Positions 8,286 through 15,492 of a stretch of DNA of 29,689 nt are shown piece after piece. The DNA lies in assembly GCA_002414905.1 (NCBI GenBank), contig DIAY01000084.1, forward strand, positions 1 through 29,689, written 5' to 3'. Below the pieces are notes generated by a model. The model did no database searches. It saw nothing but the letters and a program-made list of their open reading frames with translations, and was not told where the DNA came from. The stretch comes from Holophagales bacterium UBA5066 (GTDB lineage: Bacteria > Acidobacteriota > Thermoanaerobaculia > UBA5066). Made by a program: the position numbers and the translations under genes. Every line of letters starts with the position of its first letter. Position 1 is the first letter of the stretch.

Positions 8286-8331
8286 GGGGTGCCTACACGG
8301 ATTCGGCCGGGATCCCACGCCGCTCGCGCCC

Positions 8332-8673
8332 CTATTTCGACGGCTCGCTCCTCGAGCCGGCCGAGTCGAGCTTCCATCCCCCGCGCAGGGTCGTCGCGCT
8401 ACAGAACGTCTTCGTGCAACGGATGTCGTTGAGACACTCGAGGACGACGGAGCAGGCATCCTTCGCCGTCGACCCGGCCGCTACTTCCACGGTTTCGGTG
8501 CACTTGCCGGAAAAGGCCGGATGGGAGAAGACGCAGTCCGCCTTCGTCGGGCCCTGCTGGTCTTGTAGAGACTCCCTGCTCTGTCCGGCCGCCGGATTCG
8601 GGGCCAGGACCGCGGCGAGAAGTGCCGCGAGCGCGAGAGAGGCTGCCGAGGTCGCCATTCGCCCGAGTCTCAT
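8332..8673 (-). CDS. Small cysteine-rich exported protein, function unknown
   Basis: I do not recognise this 113-residue protein. Residues 1-30 look like a Sec signal peptide (basic MRLGRM, an Ala/Leu core, then AAGQS as a plausible cleavage area). The mature part of about 80 residues has six cysteines, in the contexts DCVF, KCTE, ACSV, ECLN, RCTK and FCSA, which would permit three disulfides in the periplasm or outside the cell. The ATG at 8673 has a strong GGGGG ribosome site 4 nt upstream, which is part of a potential stem (see the 8681-8728 entry). It lies 81 bp after the RRM-protein gene on the same strand and 61 bp before dnaE. Confidence 0.65.
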   Translation of the reverse strand: MRLGRMATSAASLALAALLAAVLAPNPAAGQSRESLQDQQGPTKADCVFSHPAFSGKCTETVEVAAGSTAKDACSVVLECLNDIRCTKTFCSATTLRGGWKLDSAGSRSEPSK

Positions 8674-8680
8674 AGGACCC

Positions 8681-8728
8681 CCTTCCGCCGGGACGAGCCG
8701 TTGCTGGGCCGACCCGCCCGGCAGAAGG
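8681..8728 (-). promoter_or_regulatory. Long stem covering the ribosome site of the small exported protein
   Basis: On the minus strand, bases 8728-8717 pair with 8692-8681 in 12 consecutive pairs (one G-T wobble), and further pairs on the outside are possible. The right arm contains GAAGG and runs into the GGGGG ribosome site at 8682-8678. In an mRNA continuing from the RRM gene this stem would hide the ribosome site. It could alternatively act as a weak terminator for the RRM gene, but there is no T-run. A possible -10 (TAAACT, 8735-8730) would start transcripts inside the stem and so release it. Confidence 0.4.
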
Positions 8729-8754
8729 AAGTTTACCGGTTTGCGAAAGGGGTG

Positions 8755-9090
8755 CTAGTAACGGCCGCCGCCGCCGCCGTAACCACCGCCCCCGTAGCCG
8801 CCGCCGCCCCCGTAACCACCACGGCCACCGCCACCACCTCCGGTACGGGCCTCCTGGGGACGGGCCTCGTTCACGCGGAGCGCCCGGCCGCCCTGCTCTT
8901 GGCCGTTGAGGGCGCTCATGGCACTCTGGGCATCGCTGTCATTCATCTCGACGAAGCCGAAACCCTTCGACTGGCCGGAGTCGCGGTCGGACACGACGCG
9001 GGCCGAGTGGACCTCGCCAAAGGCCTCGAAGAGGCCGCGGAGTGTGCTGTCGTCAGCGGTGTAGGGGAGATTCCCAACGTAAAGCTTCAT
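8755..9090 (-). CDS. Glycine-rich RNA-binding protein (single RRM)
   Basis: A 111-residue protein with one RNA recognition motif at 1-78 and a glycine/tyrosine-rich tail from about residue 83. RNP2 is LYVGNL (3-8) and RNP1 is KGFGFVEM (42-49), with the aromatic residues that stack on RNA bases. The tail consists of GGYGGGG-like units and ends in GGGRY. The architecture matches the bacterial Rbp family, in which several cyanobacterial members are cold-induced (established for that group; not shown here). The purine-rich AGAGAAAGAG before the ATG can serve as ribosome site. The 234-bp gap to guaA leaves room for its own promoter and a long leader. Confidence 0.92.
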   Translation of the reverse strand: MKLYVGNLPYTADDSTLRGLFEAFGEVHSARVVSDRDSGQSKGFGFVEMNDSDAQSAMSALNGQEQGGRALRVNEARPQEARTGGGGGGRGGYGGGGGYGGGGYGGGGGRY

Positions 9091-9324
9091 TCTCTTTCTC
9101 TGGATCCTTGGTCATTGCGCGCCGAGGCGAGCGTTGCGAAAAGGTCGGCGCGGAATCGAGCCGACGGGGAACGTCTCGTCACCGTCCTCACCGCCGGTCG
9201 GAGTCGGAACGGATCCTTTTCAGCACAACATGGCTTCGGGCGGAAGTCAATATCCGGTCTTGCGTGGCGGCGCCGCACGCGAGTTCCGGAACCTGTCCTG
9301 GCGTCGCGTCCTTCGGGCCGTGGT
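9091..9324. other. 234-bp gap between guaA and the RRM gene; hairpins and a weak promoter candidate
   Basis: No convincing gene: the open frames here lack coding character. On the minus strand, downstream of guaA, there is a 10-bp palindrome (GTTCCGGAAC, 9283-9292) and a GC-rich inverted repeat (9262-9280, GCGTG and CACGC arms) that could end guaA transcription, but no T-run follows. TTGACT (9250-9245) is a good -35 match; 17 nt further, TGTGCT is a poor -10. If used, the RRM gene would have a leader of about 120 nt. Confidence 0.3.
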
Positions 9325-10863
9325 CTACTCCCACTCGATCGTCGCCGGAGGCTTCGAAGTGACATCGTAGACGACCCGGTTCACACCCCGGACCTCGCCC
9401 ACGATGCGCCTCGCCACACGGTCGAGGAGGTCGTGGGGCAGGCGCGCCCAGTCGGCAGTCATGTAGTCGACGGTCGTCACCGCCCTCAGCGCCACGACGT
9501 TCTCGTAGGTCCGCCCGTCCCCCATGACGCCGACCGATCGGACCGGGAGGAGAACGGCGAAGGCCTGCGACGTCCGGTCGTAGTCCCCCGAAATGCGCAA
9601 CTCCTCGATGAAGATCGCGTCCGCCTCCTGGAGGACATGCACTCTCTCGCGCGTGATGTCCCCCGGAATCCTCACCGCGAGCCCGGGTCCCGGGAACGGG
9701 TGGCGGTAGAGCATGTCCCGGGGAATCCCGAGCTCCTCGCCGAGGCGCCGGACTTCGTCCTTGAAAAGCTCCCGGAGCGGCTCGATGAGCTTGAAGCCCA
9801 GCTTCTCCGGAAGACCGCCCACATTGTGGTGCGTCTTGATGACCGCGGACGGGCCGTGGATCGAGACCGATTCGATGACATCCGGGTAGAGTGTGCCCTG
9901 GGCGAGCCAGGCCGCCCCGTCCACGGCCTTCGCATTCTCCGTAAACGCGTCGATGAAGAGGCCCCCGATGATCTTTCGTTTCCTTTCGGGATCGGTGACA
10001 CCCGCCAGGGCATCGAAGAAGCGGTCGGAGGCGTCGACGCCCGTTACCGGCAGGTCGAGGTGCCGGAAAGAAGCCAGAACGTGCCGCCCCTCGTCCTTCC
10101 GGAGGAGCCCGGTGTCGACGAAGACGCCGCGGAAGCGCTCCCCCACTGCCTCCCGGATGAGCACCGCGGCGACCGTCGAATCGACGCCGCCCGACAGGCC
10201 CCCGAGCACGATCCCGTCGGTGACCGTCTCGCGGATCTTCGCCACGGCCGACTCCCGGAAGCTCGCCATCGTCCAACGAGGCGCGCAGCCACAGGCGTCG
10301 TAGAGGAAGGACTCGAGAATCTCGGACCCGTGCTCGGTATGCTGAACCTCGGGGTGGAACTGCAGCCCGTAGAGGCCCCGGACCACGTCCTCGAACGCGG
10401 CGACGGGAGCATTCGTCGTCCGCGCCGTGACGGTGAACCCCTCTGGCACCGTCTCGACGTGGTCGCCGTGGCTCATCCAGACCGTCTCGGTCGGTCCCAG
10501 CGCCCGCAGGAGACGTCCGCCGGAGACGTCGACCACCGCCCGCCCGTATTCCCGGCCCGGAGCGCGTCCGACCTCCCCGCCGAAACGGAGAGCCATGAGC
10601 TGCATGCCGTAGCAAAGGCCGAGGATGGGTATGCCGAGGTCGAAGATGCCGTCGTCTCCCCTGGGCGCGTTGCCGTCGTAGACGCTCGACGGGCCACCCG
10701 AGAGAACGATCCCTTTCGGCGCCAAGGCCGCGACGTCGGCGGCCGCCGTGGAGAACGGAAGAACGACGGACCGCACCCTCGCTTCACGCATGCGGCGCGC
10801 GATGAGCTGCGTGTACTGGGAGCCGAAATCGAGGACGACGACGGTGTCGAAGGAGGGCGTCAC
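9325..10863 (-). CDS. guaA: GMP synthase (glutamine-hydrolysing)
   Basis: Converts XMP to GMP with ammonia from glutamine, the last step of GMP synthesis. The 512-residue protein shows the full two-part architecture: an N-terminal class I glutamine amidotransferase with nucleophile Cys84 in GLCYGMQ and His170/Glu172 in FHPEV, then the ATP pyrophosphatase domain with the P-loop SGGVDS at 224-229, then the C-terminal dimerisation domain with PFPGPGLAVR and the final KPPATIEWE (the conserved guaA C-terminus). Start is GTG at 10863, 7 bp after the stop of the upstream membrane-protein gene, with no Shine-Dalgarno. A TATGAT box lies 6 nt before the GTG, so it may be made both from the upstream message and as a leaderless transcript. 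Confidence 0.98.
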   Translation of the reverse strand: MTPSFDTVVVLDFGSQYTQLIARRMREARVRSVVLPFSTAAADVAALAPKGIVLSGGPSSVYDGNAPRGDDGIFDLGIPILGLCYGMQLMALRFGGEVGRAPGREYGRAVVDVSGGRLLRALGPTETVWMSHGDHVETVPEGFTVTARTTNAPVAAFEDVVRGLYGLQFHPEVQHTEHGSEILESFLYDACGCAPRWTMASFRESAVAKIRETVTDGIVLGGLSGGVDSTVAAVLIREAVGERFRGVFVDTGLLRKDEGRHVLASFRHLDLPVTGVDASDRFFDALAGVTDPERKRKIIGGLFIDAFTENAKAVDGAAWLAQGTLYPDVIESVSIHGPSAVIKTHHNVGGLPEKLGFKLIEPLRELFKDEVRRLGEELGIPRDMLYRHPFPGPGLAVRIPGDITRERVHVLQEADAIFIEELRISGDYDRTSQAFAVLLPVRSVGVMGDGRTYENVVALRAVTTVDYMTADWARLPHDLLDRVARRIVGEVRGVNRVVYDVTSKPPATIEWE

Positions 10864-10869
10864 GCGGCG

Positions 10870-10875
10870 ATCATA
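10870..10875 (-). promoter_or_regulatory. Candidate -10 box, leaderless guaA
   Basis: TATGAT (five of six matches) on the minus strand exactly 6 nt before the GTG of guaA, the distance expected if transcription starts at the first base of the start codon. The box includes the TGA stop of the preceding gene, so chance is harder to exclude here than at the other sites. Confidence 0.35.
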
Positions 10876-11431
10876 GCCCGCGCTCCGAGCCGGTCCGGCG
10901 GCGGACGAACCGTGCGACCGCCCTCGGGATCGACGCGACGAAGGCGAGGAACAGTCCGCCTCCGACGGCGACGAATGGCACCGCCGCGACGAACGCGGGA
11001 GCGACGTTCACGCCCCCCGGCAGCTCCCCGCCGTGGGCGACGCCGGGAAGCCGTGATCCCGCGAGGGCCGCGAGCAGGAGCGAGGTGGCCACGAGGGTCC
11101 AGAACGACTCTGGCGCCAGCGTCGCGGGGCGCGGCACGGCGAGGGCCGGCCGCCGTTCCCTCCTCCAGAGCGCCGCCGCCGCGGATGTGCCGGCGTCCGC
11201 CAGGAAGAGGACGACCCCCGCGACGAGATAGGGGAGGACGAAGAAGAGTGTCGTCACGACGACGAATCGTGCGGTGGACGACCTCGGCAGCCCCGCTCCG
11301 AGCACCTCGGCGAGAAAGGGGTAGACCGTGAAAGATGTGACGGCCCGTGGCTTCGCCGAGAGATACGCCAGGAGCGCCGCCAGGTAGGCCGGTGGGGCGA
11401 GCATGAGGAAACCGCGGACGGTGCGGAACAC
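10871..11431 (-). CDS. Uncharacterised multi-pass membrane protein
   Basis: About 186 residues with four hydrophobic stretches (around residues 10-27, 53-75, 107-122 and 140-168) separated by short charged loops. The pattern resembles YIP1-like integral membrane proteins, but I see no diagnostic motif and do not assign a family. It ends in a basic tail (RFVRRRTGSERGL). Two starts are possible: GTG at 11431, which has a TATACT box 6 nt upstream, or ATG at 11404 (177 residues). Neither has a Shine-Dalgarno. It follows the transglycosylase gene by 23 bp and precedes guaA by 7 bp, so the three may be co-transcribed. Confidence 0.7.
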   Translation of the reverse strand: MFRTVRGFLMLAPPAYLAALLAYLSAKPRAVTSFTVYPFLAEVLGAGLPRSSTARFVVVTTLFFVLPYLVAGVVLFLADAGTSAAAALWRRERRPALAVPRPATLAPESFWTLVATSLLLAALAGSRLPGVAHGGELPGGVNVAPAFVAAVPFVAVGGGLFLAFVASIPRAVARFVRRRTGSERGL

Positions 11432-11437
11432 GGAGAG

Positions 11438-11443
11438 AGTATA
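11438..11443 (-). promoter_or_regulatory. Candidate -10 box, leaderless membrane-protein gene
   Basis: TATACT (five of six matches) on the minus strand, 6 nt before the GTG at 11431, again the distance of a leaderless start. No -35 match. It lies directly downstream of the 12-bp palindrome at 11445-11456, which would overlap the promoter spacer. Confidence 0.4.
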
Positions 11444-11444
11444 G

Positions 11445-11456
11445 GAGCCGCGGCTC
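11445..11456. repeat. 12-bp perfect palindrome GAGCCGCGGCTC
   Basis: A perfect palindrome overlapping the stop codon of the transglycosylase gene and abutting the -10 box of the next gene. It could be a weak terminator hairpin or an operator half-site pair; in GC-rich DNA a 12-bp palindrome can also arise by chance. Confidence 0.35.
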
Positions 11457-12153
11457 AGGAGCCGGGGACGCTCCCCGTCCAGAGCGCCATCACCTTCCGA
11501 ACGTAGTCCTGCGTCTCGCGGTATGGAGGGATCCCTTTGTACGTCTCCACGGCCTCTTCTCCCGCGTTGTAGGCGGCCAGGACCTTTTCCACCTCGTGCT
11601 CGCCGAACCGTTCTGCGAGACGGGAGAGGTAGAGCGCCCCTGCGCCCACGTTCTGCGCCGGATCGAACGACTTCGTCACTCCGAGCCGCCGCGCCGTGGC
11701 GGGCATCAGCTGCATCAGGCCGCGGGCTCCTTTCGGAGAGACGGCACGCGGTTGCCAGTTCGATTCCACCCGGATGAGCGCCGCGACGAAGGCCGGGTCG
11801 AGACGGTTGGTGGTTGCGGCGTTTTCGACCAGACCGGCCCACTTCGCCGGGGCGGCGTGCGGCGGACCGGAGGAGTTCCGGATCGACCTGCGCGCACGAA
11901 CGGGCGGTGCCGCCGGGACGAGGGGCACGAGGTAGTCCTTCGGATCGATCTCGTCGTCGACGATCCTCTCGACCCTCTCCACCGGAAGGACGATCTCTCC
12001 CCCTCCGTAGAGGGTCAGGCGGATCCGCTCCTCGCCCACCAGCGCGTAGGCAGTGACCTTCAGGTGGCGACCCTCCTCGAGGACGACGAGGGCCGCCTCT
12101 CCACGTGAGGCGAGAAACAGGGCGATCAGTGTGGCGAGAAGGCGCTCACGCAC
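11455..12153 (-). CDS. Exported lytic transglycosylase, SLT family
   Basis: A periplasmic enzyme expected to cleave the MurNAc-GlcNAc bond of peptidoglycan, forming 1,6-anhydro ends. Counting from the GTG at 12153 (232 residues), residues 1-20 form a signal peptide, 21-75 a small beta-rich region (VTAYALVGEERIRLTLYGG), 76-105 a Pro/Ala/Arg-rich linker, and from about 106 a Slt-type domain. The catalytic glutamate is E130 in RVESNW, followed by GLMQLMP at 145-151 and AAYNAGEEAV near 203-212, the usual family signatures. The longer frame from 12201 would begin within xerD, and I reject it. The GTG overlaps the xerD end by 8 bp, so the two are likely co-transcribed. Confidence 0.9.
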   Translation of the reverse strand: MRERLLATLIALFLASRGEAALVVLEEGRHLKVTAYALVGEERIRLTLYGGGEIVLPVERVERIVDDEIDPKDYLVPLVPAAPPVRARRSIRNSSGPPHAAPAKWAGLVENAATTNRLDPAFVAALIRVESNWQPRAVSPKGARGLMQLMPATARRLGVTKSFDPAQNVGAGALYLSRLAERFGEHEVEKVLAAYNAGEEAVETYKGIPPYRETQDYVRKVMALWTGSVPGS

Positions 12154-13072
12154 GGGGGTGGCTCCGGTCGTAGACGCGCCGCACCCGCGCGCGCGAGACA
12201 TGGGTGTAGATCTCCGTCGTCGCGATGCTCGCGTGCCCCAGCATCATCTGGACGGCCCGAAGGTCCGCCTCGCCGTCAACGAGGTGGGTGGCGAACGAGT
12301 GCCTCAGAACGTGGGGTGAGACCGCCTCCGGATCGAGCCCGGCTTTGCGGGCCGCCGCCTTCAGGACGAGGAAGACCGTCTGCCGGGTCAAAGGCCTCGC
12401 CCCGATCCCGGGAAAAAGCCAGGGAGAGGACGCGGCCCCGCGCCGGGCCGCCCTCGGCCCGGCGATCCAGCGTGCCACCCAGCGCGCCGAGGAATCGGCG
12501 ACCGGGACGACTCTCTCCTTCGAACCCTTCCCCTTCACGATGAGGAAGCCGTCCGCGAGGTGAAGGGAGCCCAGGCGAAGCGTCGCCAGCTCCGTGGCCC
12601 GAACCCCGCACGCATAAAGGAGCTCGAGCATCGCCTTGTTCCGGAGACCCTTCGGCGTCTCCACGTCGGGCGCCTCGAGGAGCCGGTCGACATCCTCTCG
12701 CGAGAGCAGCTTTGGCAGCGTCATCCAGCGCCGGGGATTCTCGAGTCCCGAGGTCGGATCGGCGCGTATGCGCTTTTCGGCGAAGAGGAACCGGTACAGG
12801 CCCCGCAGGGCCGAGGTCGCGCGGGCGATCGACCGGGGTGACGCCCCGCCGGAGCGGCGAAGCCCGAACCACCGAACGAGATCTTCCTTCCCGACCTCGC
12901 TGGCCGAAAGACCTTCCTCGTCGAGGTACCGGCCAAACGCCGTCAGGTCGCGCCGGTACGCCTCGAGAGAGTTCTCCGCGAGCCCCTTCTCGACGGACAG
13001 GTGGTCCAGGAAAAGGGGCAGGTCCCGGAGGAAGAACTCGCTCGGGGGCGGTGGGGTCGGAGAGGGATCCAC
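12146..13072 (-). CDS. xerD: Tyrosine recombinase, XerD type
   Basis: Site-specific recombinase expected to resolve chromosome dimers at dif together with a partner Xer protein. Its 308 residues comprise a SAM-like N-terminal DNA-binding domain (about 14-100) and a catalytic domain. The catalytic set is complete: Arg158 (CGVRATEL), Lys in the KGKGSKER hairpin (180-187), His254 and Arg257 (SPHVLRHSFATHL), His280 (LGH) and nucleophile Tyr289 (EIYTHV). The length and core motifs fit chromosomal XerC/D rather than a phage integrase, and no att sites or mobile genes are nearby. XerC is the alternative assignment. Start is GTG at 13072, with TAGAAT 6 nt upstream and no ribosome site. It diverges from hppD. 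Confidence 0.93.
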   Translation of the reverse strand: MDPSPTPPPPSEFFLRDLPLFLDHLSVEKGLAENSLEAYRRDLTAFGRYLDEEGLSASEVGKEDLVRWFGLRRSGGASPRSIARATSALRGLYRFLFAEKRIRADPTSGLENPRRWMTLPKLLSREDVDRLLEAPDVETPKGLRNKAMLELLYACGVRATELATLRLGSLHLADGFLIVKGKGSKERVVPVADSSARWVARWIAGPRAARRGAASSPWLFPGIGARPLTRQTVFLVLKAAARKAGLDPEAVSPHVLRHSFATHLVDGEADLRAVQMMLGHASIATTEIYTHVSRARVRRVYDRSHPRA

Positions 13073-13078
13073 TCGATC

Positions 13079-13084
13079 ATTCTA
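13079..13084 (-). promoter_or_regulatory. Candidate -10 box, leaderless xerD
   Basis: TAGAAT on the minus strand exactly 6 nt before the GTG of xerD. No Shine-Dalgarno is possible in so short a space. Its -35 region falls in the inverted repeat at 13097-13122. Confidence 0.55.
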
Positions 13085-13085
13085 C

Positions 13086-13122
13086 GGAGGCCTCCTGGCG
13101 CCCGTTGCCGCGAACGGGCGCC
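13086..13122. promoter_or_regulatory. Paired palindromes between divergent xerD and hppD (operator candidate)
   Basis: A perfect 10-bp palindrome GGAGGCCTCC (13086-13095) sits next to a perfect inverted repeat with 10-bp arms (13097-13106 and 13113-13122, GGCGCCCGTT) and a 6-nt spacer. Together they cover the expected -35 region of xerD and lie 35 bp upstream of the hppD -10. This is the kind of site a dimeric repressor would use for a divergent pair; a transcription-terminating cruciform is the alternative. No regulator gene is adjacent. Confidence 0.45.
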
Positions 13123-13156
13123 CGGCGCCGCGCCGCCGTTCCCGGACTCTTCTGGA

Positions 13157-13162
13157 TAGAAT
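13157..13162 (+). promoter_or_regulatory. Candidate -10 box, leaderless hppD operon
   Basis: TAGAAT 7 nt before the ATG of hppD; transcription is expected at or one base before the start codon. There is no ribosome site before the ATG and no TTGACA-like box at the usual distance. Confidence 0.55.
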
Positions 13163-13169
13163 CGTTCTC

Positions 13170-14333
13170 ATGAGCCAGGAACTCGGAATCATCGGGTACG
13201 ACTCGTTCCACTTCATCGTCGGTGACCTCGAGAGAAGCCGTCGCTTCTACACCGAGGCCCTCGGTTTCACCGAGGTCGCCCGCGCCTCCGTCGAGAAGGT
13301 GAAGAAAGGGGGCGAGGAAGCGAGCGTTTTCGGCGCCGGGCAGATCCGCGTCCTGGTTTCCACCCCTGCCCGGCCCGACTCACGCGCGGCCCGCTGGCTC
13401 AGGATCCACCCGGACGGGGTTTCCTCTCTCGCCTTCCGGGTCCGCGATGTCGATGCGGCGTGGCGCTTCCTCGAGCCTCGCGGGGCCACCTTTCTCTCCG
13501 ACATCCAGACCCATGAGGAGGGAGACGGCTACTTCCGCACGTTCTCCATCGCCACGCCGCTCGACGACGTCACGTTTCGCTTCATCGAGCGGCGCGGCAG
13601 CTACAGCCCGTTCGCCCCGGAATTCGAGCCCGTCGGCGACGGCATCCCGGGGGAGAACCCGCACGGCTTCGCCACGATCGACCACGTCACGTCGAACGCC
13701 TACACGATGCTCCCGGTCGTGAACTGGTACCGGGACATTCTCGGCTTCAGCCGCTACTGGGATGTCGAGTTCCACACCTCCGAGGTCGACGGCGGCCGGA
13801 AGATGACCGGATCAGGCCTTCGCTCGATCGTCATGGCCGACCCCGGGAGCGGCATCAAGTTCGCGACGAACGAACCGATGCGCCCCTACTTCCGCGACAG
13901 CCAGATCAACCGTTTCTGCGAGGACCACCACGGTGCGGGCATTCAGCACATCGCGTTCCTCGTCAAGGAGATCATCCCCGCAGTCGAGAGCCTGCGGGAG
14001 CGCGGCGTGAAGTTCCTCACCGCCCCGAAGGCGTACTACGACCGGCTCCCTGCCCGGCTCGAAGCGGCCGGCATCTCGAACCTGAGGGAGCCGATTGACG
14101 CGTTGCGGGAGAATCACATCCTCGTCGACGGCAAGGACGACCGCTACATGCTCCAGATCTTCATGCTCGACGCCGGAGCCCTCTACGGCGACCAGCGGGC
14201 GGGCCCGTTCTTCTACGAGGTGATCCAGCGGGAAGGGGACAAGGGGTTCGGCTACGGGAATTTCAGGGCGCTCTTCGAGTCGATCGAATCGGCCCAGCGC
14301 ACCGACCCGAGCCCCCTCGAGGTCGTCGGCTGA
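13170..14333 (+). CDS. hppD: 4-Hydroxyphenylpyruvate dioxygenase
   Basis: Fe(II) enzyme converting 4-hydroxyphenylpyruvate to homogentisate, the second step of tyrosine breakdown. The 387-residue protein has two vicinal-oxygen-chelate halves. Iron ligands are visible as His172 (TIDHVTSN), His260 (GIQHIAF) and Glu350 (PFFYEVIQR), followed by the signature GFGYGNFRALFESIE (359-373). The ATG at 13170 was chosen because residue 1 onward matches the family N-terminus (DSFHFIVGDLERSRRFY); the open frame upstream is only GC-rich read-through. The product feeds directly into the dioxygenase encoded 1 bp downstream. Confidence 0.97.
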   Translation: MSQELGIIGYDSFHFIVGDLERSRRFYTEALGFTEVARASVEKVKKGGEEASVFGAGQIRVLVSTPARPDSRAARWLRIHPDGVSSLAFRVRDVDAAWRFLEPRGATFLSDIQTHEEGDGYFRTFSIATPLDDVTFRFIERRGSYSPFAPEFEPVGDGIPGENPHGFATIDHVTSNAYTMLPVVNWYRDILGFSRYWDVEFHTSEVDGGRKMTGSGLRSIVMADPGSGIKFATNEPMRPYFRDSQINRFCEDHHGAGIQHIAFLVKEIIPAVESLRERGVKFLTAPKAYYDRLPARLEAAGISNLREPIDALRENHILVDGKDDRYMLQIFMLDAGALYGDQRAGPFFYEVIQREGDKGFGYGNFRALFESIESAQRTDPSPLEVVG

Positions 14334-14334
14334 A

Positions 14335-15492
14335 ATGATCGACCGGATGCAACTCGGCGAGGTGCCGCCGAAGCCGCACATCGCGTTCCGTTCTTCCGCC
14401 GGAGACCTCCGCCACGAGGAATGCGTCACGCGGGCCGGCTTCGATGGCGAATTCTCCATCCTCTACCACGTAGGCCCGCCGATCGCCGACCGCGCGATCG
14501 GGCCCGCCGAGCCCGGCCCCTTCGACCGCAAGGCCGCGAGGTTCGCGCCGGAGGAACCGCTTCGCCGCCGGCTCGTCCTCGGTCAGGACGCGCCCGCCGG
14601 CTGGACTCCCATCTACGGCAACGCCGACGTCGTCGTCTCGCTCTTCGAGCTTCCCGTCGACGCGACCGCGGACGCCGGCTTCGCCAACGGCGACGGCGAC
14701 GACCTGCTCTACGTCTACTCGGGCCGGGCCACGCTCGAGACGCCCTTCGGAGACCTCGACGTCGAAGGAGGGGACTACGTACTCGTCCCGAGGAGCGTCG
14801 TCCACCGCTGGCGGATCTCGGAGCAGCTTTCCGGAATCGCGTTCGAGCTCCGGGGCGGGTTCCACGTTCCAGTGCAGTTCCGCAACCCGGTCGGACAGCT
14901 CAGGATGGATGCTCCCTATACCCACCGGGACTTCAAGCGTCCCGTTTTCCGCGGCCCAAGACCCGGCCCCGCGGAGATCCTCGTCAAGAAGGGCGATCGT
15001 TTCGTCCGCCGCGTGCCGGTGGAATCACCGTTCGACGTCGTCGGATGGGATGGCACGATCTGGCCTTTCGCCTTCCCGATCCTGGCGTACCAGCCGAAGA
15101 CCGGCCTCGTGCACCTCCCGCCGACGATCCACTCCACGTTCGCCGCCCGCGGGCTCCTCGTCTGCTCCTTCGTCCCGCGCGTCACCGACTTCCACCCGGA
15201 ATCGATCCCCTGCCCGTACCCGCACTCCTCGGTCGACTGCGACGAGCTGATCTACTACGTCCGCGGAAACTTCACGAGCCGGCGCGGCGTCGGGCCGCAG
15301 GCGGTCTCGCTCCACCCCGCGGGCATCCCCCACGGTCCCCATCCGGGTGCGTATGAGGCTTCCATCGGCACGAGATCGACAGACGAGCTCGCCGTCATGA
15401 TCGACGCCTTCCTGCCGCTGCACGTCACCGAACAGGGCCTCGCTCTGGAGCTTTCCGGCTACCACGACTCCTGGAGCCCGAAGGCGCCGTGA
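14335..15492 (+). CDS. hmgA: Homogentisate 1,2-dioxygenase
   Basis: Cleaves the homogentisate ring to maleylacetoacetate with O2. The 385-residue protein is a bicupin of the shorter bacterial type. Likely Fe(II) ligands are His297 and Glu304 in YPHSSVDCDEL, together with a His from LHPAGIPHGPH (His327/333/336); the exact third ligand is my inference. The N-terminal cupin carries GDGDDLLYVYSGRATLETPFG-type residues around 122-142. The ATG at 14335 begins 1 bp after the hppD stop (another in-frame ATG is at 14347), and its own stop overlaps the hom GTG. The later pathway steps (maleylacetoacetate isomerase, fumarylacetoacetase) are not in this window. Confidence 0.92.
   Translation: MIDRMQLGEVPPKPHIAFRSSAGDLRHEECVTRAGFDGEFSILYHVGPPIADRAIGPAEPGPFDRKAARFAPEEPLRRRLVLGQDAPAGWTPIYGNADVVVSLFELPVDATADAGFANGDGDDLLYVYSGRATLETPFGDLDVEGGDYVLVPRSVVHRWRISEQLSGIAFELRGGFHVPVQFRNPVGQLRMDAPYTHRDFKRPVFRGPRPGPAEILVKKGDRFVRRVPVESPFDVVGWDGTIWPFAFPILAYQPKTGLVHLPPTIHSTFAARGLLVCSFVPRVTDFHPESIPCPYPHSSVDCDELIYYVRGNFTSRRGVGPQAVSLHPAGIPHGPHPGAYEASIGTRSTDELAVMIDAFLPLHVTEQGLALELSGYHDSWSPKAP

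Noticed and set aside
8755..8840. Repetitive CCGCC/GTAACC DNA at the end of the RRM gene as a tandem repeat element
   Set aside because: It simply encodes the Gly/Tyr-rich tail of the protein.
9091..9324. Possible small gene or tRNA between guaA and the RRM gene
   Set aside because: No cloverleaf and no frame with coding character or a ribosome site; only short hairpins and a weak promoter match.
8701..11331. Very long plus-strand open frame (876 codons) opposite guaA and the RRM gene
   Set aside because: It is antisense to guaA, the RRM gene and part of the membrane-protein gene, all of which have clear family motifs; composition is the mirror of GC-rich coding DNA, rich in Arg, Glu, Asp and Pro, with no recognisable domain.
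12146..13072. Tyrosine recombinase as sign of a mobile element
   Set aside because: XerD-type length and motifs, coupled to housekeeping genes, with no att repeats, tRNA or cargo genes.
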